Origin: Streptomyces sp. cg36 | GTDB lineage: Bacteria; Actinomycetota; Actinomycetes; Streptomycetales; Streptomycetaceae | Assembly (NCBI RefSeq): GCF_041080675.1 | Contig: NZ_CP163520.1 | Span: 186,001-250,000 of the forward strand | Direction of reading: 5' to 3' | Length of the DNA stretch: 64,000 nucleotides | Part shown: positions 59,232 to 64,000 of the stretch, one piece after another | Layout: each line of letters opens with the position of its first letter | How positions within the stretch are numbered: the first letter of the stretch is position 1 | Notes under the pieces: generated by a model | Told to the model about the DNA's origin: nothing | Database searches by the model: none | The model's input: the letters and a program-made list of their open reading frames with translations, nothing else | Program-made: the position numbers and the translations under genes

Positions 59232-60380
59232 ATGCCGACCACCACCACGGCAGTACCCCGCGGGCTCGCGGGCGTCGTCGTCACGGACACCGCACTCGGA
59301 GACGTCCGCGGGCGCGAGGGCTTCTACCACTACCGCCAGTACTCGGCCGTCGAGCTCGCGCAGACCCGCGGCTTCGAGGACGTGTGGCACCTGATGTTCC
59401 ACGGCGAGCTGCCCGGCGCCGCCGCCCGCGCGGACTTCACCGCCCGCACCGCGGCGCTGCGCCATCTGCCCCGCGAGGTGAGCGAGGCGCTGCCCGGCAT
59501 CGCCGCGGCGGGAGCGGCCTCCGGCCCGCTCGCCGGACTGCGCACCGCGCTCTCCCTGCTCGGCGCCGCCCAGGGCTTCCGCCCGGTCTACGACCTCGGC
59601 GCCGACCAGCGCCGCGCGGACGCGCTCGCCGCCTGCGCGGCCGTCCCGACCCTGCTCACCGCGCTGTACCGGCTCAGCCAGGGCCTCGACCCCGTCGAGC
59701 CGCGCGACGACCTGTCGTACGCCGCCAACTACCTTTACATGATGACGGGTTCGCTGCCGGAGCCCGACCGGGTCAGGGCGATCGAGCGGTACCTCATCTC
59801 CACCGTCGACCACGGCTTCAACGCCTCCACCTTCACCGCGCGCGTCGTCGCCTCCACCGGCGCCGACATGGCGGCCTCGCTGGTCGCGGCGGTCGGAGCG
59901 CTCTCCGGGCCGCTGCACGGCGGCGCTCCCAGCCGCGCCCTGGACACCCTCGACGCCATCGGCTCACCGGACCGGATCGACGCGTGGGTGCGCGAACGCG
60001 TCCTGGCGGGCGAGCGGATCATGGGCTTCGGCCACCCCGTCTACCGCACCGAGGACCCGCGCTCGCGGATGCTGCGCGCCATCGCCGAGGGCATCGGCGG
60101 CCCGCTGGTCGCGTTCGCCGTCGAGGTGGAGAAGCAGGTCGAGGCGATCCTCGCCGAGCTGAAGCCCGGCCGCGAGCTCCACACCAACGTGGAGTTCTAC
60201 GCGGGTGTGGTCATGGAGCTGTGCGGGGTGCCGCGCGAGATGTTCACGCCCACCTTCTGCGCGGCGCGGGTGGTCGGCTGGAGCGCCAACATCCTGGAGC
60301 AGTCGGAGGACTCGAAGATCATCCGCCCGGCGGCACGGTACGTGGGCCCGCCCCCGCCGCAGCCCGTCCCCGCGCCCTGA
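59232..60380 (+). CDS. Citrate synthase (type II-like/methylcitrate synthase family)
   Basis: This 382-residue enzyme joins acetyl-CoA (or propionyl-CoA) to oxaloacetate. It has GPLHGGAPSRAL (catalytic His), GFGHPVYRTEDPRSRML (second His) and HTNVEFYAGVVMEL. In the last motif the usual catalytic Asp of NVDF is Glu, a change that may alter activity. GGGAGGAAGAG precedes ATG 59232. It is divergent from the HTH-fused paralogue and probably co-regulated through the sites at 59153-59217, which could tie carbon flow into the TCA or methylcitrate cycle to effector levels. Confidence 0.9.
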   Translation: MPTTTTAVPRGLAGVVVTDTALGDVRGREGFYHYRQYSAVELAQTRGFEDVWHLMFHGELPGAAARADFTARTAALRHLPREVSEALPGIAAAGAASGPLAGLRTALSLLGAAQGFRPVYDLGADQRRADALAACAAVPTLLTALYRLSQGLDPVEPRDDLSYAANYLYMMTGSLPEPDRVRAIERYLISTVDHGFNASTFTARVVASTGADMAASLVAAVGALSGPLHGGAPSRALDTLDAIGSPDRIDAWVRERVLAGERIMGFGHPVYRTEDPRSRMLRAIAEGIGGPLVAFAVEVEKQVEAILAELKPGRELHTNVEFYAGVVMELCGVPREMFTPTFCAARVVGWSANILEQSEDSKIIRPAARYVGPPPPQPVPAP

Positions 60381-60394
60381 CCGTGGCCGCGCCC

Positions 60395-62071
60395 CTACGG
60401 ACCGTGCGGCAGCGTCAGCGCCGAGTCCGCGTGGAGCGTGATCCGCACCGGGGTGTACGCGGTGGCCTCGGCCGGGGACTGTCCGGTGCCGGGGCTTCTC
60501 GCGTAGCGGGGGTGGGCGCCGCCGCTGATCTGCCAGCGGACGCGGTGCCCGGCGGCGAAGTGGTGGGCGGCGGAGCTCATCGCCACCGTGACCTGTGAGG
60601 TCGCCCCTCCCGTGGTGTGGACCTGCCCGATCCCGTCGCACACGTTGACCGAGCGGCCCTGGGCGTCCACCTCGCACAGCCGGGTGAAGACGTCGGCGTG
60701 GCCGGTGTCCGTGGAGAGCGTGAGACGGGCGGTGACGGGTCCCAGGACGTCCAGGGGCTGGGCGAGCGGTGGGCTGGTGAACGTCAGGACGTCGTCCCGG
60801 GCTTCGAGGCGGTTGTTGTCCCGCCCGCCGGCGGTGCGGGAGAGCAGCCGGCCGCCGACGGAGGGAGTGGGGTCGGCCGGGTCGTAGCGGAAGGCCGCCA
60901 GGGGCGCGGAGTCGGTGGGGGCCTGGGACGTGAGATGCCCGTCGGGGGTGGGGTACCACGCGGCGGCGGTGAACGGTGGCGGCCACGCGTCGAGGTCGCG
61001 CCAGGTGTGGTCGCCGCCGGTGTGCACGCGTACCGCGGTGGGGCGCAGACCGGAGGGGTCGTCGCACAGGTGGGCGCGCAGCCAGGCGAGGCTTTCGGTG
61101 AACACCTCGGTCCAGCCCCTCCGCAGGGCGGAGGTGTGGGTCCAGGGGCCGACGAGCAGCGCCGTGTCGCATCCGGCCCGGCGCAGGCGGCCGTACTGCT
61201 GGAACGTCTGGTCGGCCAGGACGTCGTGCCATCCGGTGATCAGTGCCGTGGGCACCTGGAGGCGCTCGGCGGCCCGCGCCAGTGACGCCCCGGTCCAGTA
61301 GGGGGCGTCGGCGTCCGGGGAGGCCATCACGTCGTCCAGCCAGGGAACGTCGGACCCGAAGGCCGCCGCGTGCGCGCCGCGCAACGGCCGTGCGGTGGTG
61401 ATGGCGCGCAGACGGCGCTGCAGGCGCAGCGTCGCCCGCAGGAACGGGAGCGCGCCCTGGTGCTGGTAGGTCATGCCCGCGCCGACGGCGAGGGCGTTCT
61501 CCAGCGACAGCGCGCCGTTCGCGTGGAACAGGGCGTGCGGGTCGTGCAGTCCCACCTGCATCACCATGGCCTTGAGCTCGGGCGGCGGGTCCAGGGCGAG
61601 GGCCCACTGCACATAGCCCAGATAGCTGGCCCCGACGGTCCCCAGGTTTCCGTCGAACCACGGCTGCTCGCGCAGCCACGCCACGGTGGCCCGGCTGTCG
61701 GCGGGCTCGTTGCGCCACAGGTCGAACGTGCCGCCCGAGCCCGCGGTGCCGCGGCAGCTCTGCAGGACGACGTGGAAGCCCTGTTCGGCGAAGAGCAGCC
61801 CGTACTGGGGCGACCACGGCAGACCCCGGCCGTAGGGCGAGCGGACCAGGAGTGTGGGGAAGTCTCCGGCGGCGCGCGGGAAGTAGTGGTCGGTGAGCAG
61901 GGGGCTGCCGTCGGCGGCCGGGACCGCCAGGCCCGGCTCCCACCCGACCTCGTACCGCTTGGCGGGCAGGCCGCGCCAGGTCGCCCTCATCATCCGTGCG
62001 GACAGCGGCGGCTTCCCTGCGGGCAGCGTCCGGGCAGGACCGGCAGCGGCGTCCTGTGTGCGTGATGTCAT
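60395..62071 (-). CDS. CocE/NonD-family hydrolase (X-Pro-dipeptidyl-peptidase-like)
   Basis: This 558-residue protein has LLVRSPYGRGLP with a Tyr-based oxyanion region, the nucleophile elbow GTVGASYLGYVQW (Ser), GWHDVLADQT (Asp) and VGPWTHTS (His), followed by a C-terminal galactose-binding-like beta domain (LDVLGPVTARLTLSTDT...). CocE/NonD enzymes hydrolyse esters, amides or macrolactones. No signal peptide is visible, so it is cytoplasmic. AAGGAGG precedes ATG 62071. It is divergent from a TetR regulator with a palindromic operator between them, suggesting substrate-induced expression. Confidence 0.92.
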   Translation of the reverse strand: MTSRTQDAAAGPARTLPAGKPPLSARMMRATWRGLPAKRYEVGWEPGLAVPAADGSPLLTDHYFPRAAGDFPTLLVRSPYGRGLPWSPQYGLLFAEQGFHVVLQSCRGTAGSGGTFDLWRNEPADSRATVAWLREQPWFDGNLGTVGASYLGYVQWALALDPPPELKAMVMQVGLHDPHALFHANGALSLENALAVGAGMTYQHQGALPFLRATLRLQRRLRAITTARPLRGAHAAAFGSDVPWLDDVMASPDADAPYWTGASLARAAERLQVPTALITGWHDVLADQTFQQYGRLRRAGCDTALLVGPWTHTSALRRGWTEVFTESLAWLRAHLCDDPSGLRPTAVRVHTGGDHTWRDLDAWPPPFTAAAWYPTPDGHLTSQAPTDSAPLAAFRYDPADPTPSVGGRLLSRTAGGRDNNRLEARDDVLTFTSPPLAQPLDVLGPVTARLTLSTDTGHADVFTRLCEVDAQGRSVNVCDGIGQVHTTGGATSQVTVAMSSAAHHFAAGHRVRWQISGGAHPRYARSPGTGQSPAEATAYTPVRITLHADSALTLPHGP

Positions 62072-62088
62072 CGCCCCTCCTTCATTTA

Positions 62089-62101
62089 CGTACAGTGTAC
62101 G
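62089..62101. promoter_or_regulatory. Palindrome CGTACAGTGTACG, TetR-type operator
   Basis: CGTACA-G-TGTACG is a perfect 13-base palindrome located between the CocE/NonD and TetR genes, 18 bases from each. GTACA-N-TGTAC is a common TetR-family operator form. Confidence 0.8.
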
Positions 62102-62119
62102 AGAATAGAGGATGCTTGG

Positions 62120-62878
62120 ATGACCTTGGCAAGAGCCGACCGGAAGAGGGAGTGCGAGACCGTGCCCGACAGGGACAAGCCCGGCGCCGCGGGCGTCGAC
62201 CCCGAACAGCTGTGGCTGCGCTCCGGTGAGCCCCGCAGGGGCCGCAAGCCCTCCTTCACCCGGGAGGCGATCGCCGCGGCGGCCGTCACCCTCGCGGACG
62301 CCGAAGGCATCGAAGCCGTCACCATGCGGCGCGTCGCCGCCGAGGTCGGCGCCGGCGTCATGTCGCTCTACAGCTACGCCCCCGACAAGGACACGCTGCT
62401 GGAGCTGATGATCGACCACGTCAGCGGCGAACTGACCGTCACCTCCCCGCCGAGCGGCGACTGGCGGGCCGACCTCAAAGCCATCGCCCACCAGCAGCGC
62501 GCCCATATGCTGCGCCACCGCTGGCTGCCCGCCGCCCTCACCACCCGGCGCCTGCCGGGGCCCAACACGCTGGCCTTCCTGGAGCACGCGCTCGCCGCCC
62601 TGCGCCCCACCGGCCTGGACGGCGCGGCGAAGATCGAGGTCTTCGCCCAGCTCACCGCTTTCGTGGCGGGACACGTCACCCACGAAATCGCGCAGGCCAG
62701 CGCCTCGCAGTCGCCGGACAGGGCCGCGGCCGAGGCGCGCTACCTCGTGGCCGTCGCCTCGGACGGCCACCACCCCGAACTCGCCGAAGCGCTCGCCGCG
62801 CCCGGCCGCCCCCTCACCCCCGAGGCCACGTTCACCCGCTTCCTCAGCCGACTCGTCGACGGCCTCGACACCGACTGA
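62120..62878 (+). CDS. TetR-family repressor of the CocE/NonD gene
   Basis: This 252-residue protein has an N-terminal HTH (TMRRVAAEVGAGVMSLYSYAPDKDTL, about 67-92) preceded by a charged 40-residue leader, and a TetR_C_1-type ligand domain. ATG 62120 has GAGG eight bases upstream; GTG 62162 behind GAAGAGGGAG is an alternative. Together with the operator at 62089-62101 it should repress itself and the hydrolase until a ligand binds. The ligand is likely a substrate or product of the hydrolase. Confidence 0.88.
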   Translation: MTLARADRKRECETVPDRDKPGAAGVDPEQLWLRSGEPRRGRKPSFTREAIAAAAVTLADAEGIEAVTMRRVAAEVGAGVMSLYSYAPDKDTLLELMIDHVSGELTVTSPPSGDWRADLKAIAHQQRAHMLRHRWLPAALTTRRLPGPNTLAFLEHALAALRPTGLDGAAKIEVFAQLTAFVAGHVTHEIAQASASQSPDRAAAEARYLVAVASDGHHPELAEALAAPGRPLTPEATFTRFLSRLVDGLDTD

Positions 62879-62892
62879 CCCCGCGCGCCGGC

Positions 62893-62919
62893 GAACGGCC
62901 CCGTCCCCGGAGGCCGTTC
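62893..62919. terminator. Hairpin between convergent genes
   Basis: GAACGGCC (62893-62900) pairs with GGCCGTTC (62912-62919), an 8-base stem with an 11-base loop; the second arm overlaps the stop codon of the flavin reductase gene. Confidence 0.5.
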
Positions 62920-63472
62920 ACGTGGTGCCCGGGACGCTGGTGCCGTTGAAGCGGATCAGGGGTGCCACCTCGCGGTGGGTCCCGTAGTGGCGGGGGCGGC
63001 CGAGGACGAGTACGTGGTCGGCCACGGGCCAGGCGTGCTCCACCCGGCACACGGCCGTGGCCAGCGCCGCGTCCAGCAGGGGTATCCCGTCGACGAGGTG
63101 ATGGGGGACCGTGGCGAAACGGTCCCCGGGAGCCGTGGCGAAGTGGTCGGCGAGCGCCGGCTGGTCGGCGGCGAGCACGTTGATGCCGAACAGGCCCCGC
63201 GCCCTGAGCGTCGCCAGGGTGCGGCTGTCGTCGGTGAGGGAGACCAGGAGCAGGGCGGGCCGGAGCGAGACCGAGGTGAAGGCGGTCACCGTGCATCCCA
63301 CGGACCGTCCCTGACGGCGCGTGGTGACCACGGTGATGCCGGTGGCCCACGTCCGCATGAACCGGTGGAACCCGTCCGCCCCCTCGGACGGGTCGGACGG
63401 GGCCGACGGCCCCAGGTCCTGCCGGGGCAGACACGCCGGGGCCGCGTTCTGCGGCAGACGGAGTCCGCTCAT
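62918..63472 (-). CDS. Flavin reductase-family protein
   Basis: This 184-residue protein fits the flavin reductase-like FMN-binding family: FMRTWATGITVVTTRRQGRSVGCTVTAFTSVSLRPALLLVSLTDDSRTLATLRARGLFGINVLAADQ, then VCRVEHAWPVADHVLVLGRPRHYG. The split-barrel binds FMN and supplies reduced flavin to a monooxygenase partner. Its ATG overlaps the stop of the TPR gene (ATGA), so translation is coupled to that gene. Which monooxygenase it serves is not visible. Confidence 0.88.
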   Translation of the reverse strand: MSGLRLPQNAAPACLPRQDLGPSAPSDPSEGADGFHRFMRTWATGITVVTTRRQGRSVGCTVTAFTSVSLRPALLLVSLTDDSRTLATLRARGLFGINVLAADQPALADHFATAPGDRFATVPHHLVDGIPLLDAALATAVCRVEHAWPVADHVLVLGRPRHYGTHREVAPLIRFNGTSVPGTT

Positions 63473-64000
63473 GCCGCACCGGTCTCCGCCACGGCACCGG
63501 CGGCGGCGCGGGCCGCGTCCAGGTCGGCCCGTTCCGCCTCCCGGTCCCCCAGCTCCTTGTGGCAGGCGGAGCGCTGGCGCAGCAGCTCGCCCCGGTCGGA
63601 GCCGGGCAGGCCGAGCGCGTGGGTGCAGTCGTCGACGGCGGCCTGCCACAGCCCGGCGCTCTGGTAGGCGTAGGCCCGGTTGTAGCGCAGGTCGGGGTCG
63701 GCGGGCCGCAGCTCGACGGCCCGGGTCAGATCGGCCAGCGCCGTGTCCAGGTCCTCGGCCTCCAGGGCGAGCGCCGCCCGGGCGGCCAGCGCCGCGACGC
63801 AGCCGGGATCCTTCTCCAGCGCCAGGTCGAAGTCGCGGCGGGCGGCTTCGGCCGAGCCGGCGTCCCAGGCCAGCTGACCGCGCACCTGCAACAGGCGCGC
63901 GTCGTCCGGGGCGAGCCGCAGGCCCTCCCGCAGCAGCGGCTCCACGGCCTTGTCCTGCCCGGTCTCCAGGAGCAGGCCGATGAGGTTCACCCGGGCGTCG
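63469..64000 (-). CDS. TPR-repeat protein (N-terminus cut by window edge)
   Basis: The reading frame is open to base 64000 and continues beyond it. The visible 177 residues contain four or five tetratricopeptide-like helix pairs: VEPLLREGLRLAPDDARLLQVRGQLAWDAG, AEAARRDFDLALEKDPGCVAALAARAALALEAE, DTALADLTRAVELRPADPDLRYNRAYAYQSAG (abbreviated). TPR arrays mediate protein-protein contacts. Other domains, if any, lie outside the window. It overlaps the flavin reductase start by ATGA. Confidence 0.85.
   Translation of the reverse strand, partial: DARVNLIGLLLETGQDKAVEPLLREGLRLAPDDARLLQVRGQLAWDAGSAEAARRDFDLALEKDPGCVAALAARAALALEAEDLDTALADLTRAVELRPADPDLRYNRAYAYQSAGLWQAAVDDCTHALGLPGSDRGELLRQRSACHKELGDREAERADLDAARAAAGAVAETGAA

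Overview
The window reads as a chromosomal stretch of a Streptomyces or close relative. GC content is very high with G/C-biased third codon positions, GTG starts and ATGA/GTGA overlaps are common, and many Sec/Tat-secreted proteins, AraC/TetR/ArsR/LysR regulators and short-chain dehydrogenases alternate. No rRNA, tRNA, insertion sequence, prophage or CRISPR array was seen, and there is no sign of a replication origin. It looks like accessory or arm-proximal DNA made of many 1-3 gene modules rather than one large cluster.

Layout. 1-5.8 kb: the C-terminally cut PAP2 phosphatase (edge), a divergent AraC/SDR pair, a small secreted protein, an NmrA-like protein and a VOC protein. 6.0-10.2 kb: a probable metal-responsive module, with an ArsR/SmtB sensor carrying an alpha-5 D-x-H...H-x-x-H site and a textbook TATGAA-N6-TTCATA operator, a divergent 2Fe-2S thioredoxin-like protein, a small membrane protein, and a translationally coupled PLP cysteine-synthase-like enzyme plus MFS transporter. 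10.3-12.1 kb: two overlapping terpenoid genes, a squalene-synthase-like enzyme followed by a class I terpene cyclase. 12.2-15 kb: a membrane protein, then a methyltransferase overlapping an MFS transporter. 15-21.8 kb: trypsin-like protease, AraC regulator, endonuclease-VII-like protein, a DNRLRE/propeller secreted protein and another secreted protein.

22-23.3 kb: a 39-residue acidic peptide followed by a PIMT-type methyltransferase, the best candidate for an undescribed RiPP (aspartimide-type) system. 23.3-32.7 kb: a truncated membrane gene with an orphan TetR-type operator pair, RidA, FAD monooxygenase/TetR with three spaced operators, carbonic anhydrase, RraA-like, a KNH-like secreted protein, GNAT, tautomerase, and SDR/LysR. 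32.9-46.3 kb: coupled patatin and acyltransferase, a zinc-ribbon-like protein with a hexanucleotide repeat, lectin, AraC/SnoaL-like, LLM flavoprotein, GlxA-like regulator and MDR oxidoreductase, an SDR behind an iron box, a NACHT-TM protein and a 5'-truncated double hydrolase. 46.7-57.9 kb: an EEP-family protein and Tat-secreted phospholipase C, acetyltransferases, a TolB-like protein, a P-loop kinase, a candidate eCIS-type thiol-protease effector, an LCM methyltransferase and a secreted peptidase.

57.9-64 kb: two divergent citrate synthases, one fused to a DNA-binding HTH, sharing an intergenic region with three TCAAYRTTGA-like operators; then a CocE/NonD hydrolase divergent from a TetR regulator, and a flavin reductase overlapping a TPR protein that runs off the right edge. 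All functions are inferred from motifs read by eye; no database search was run.
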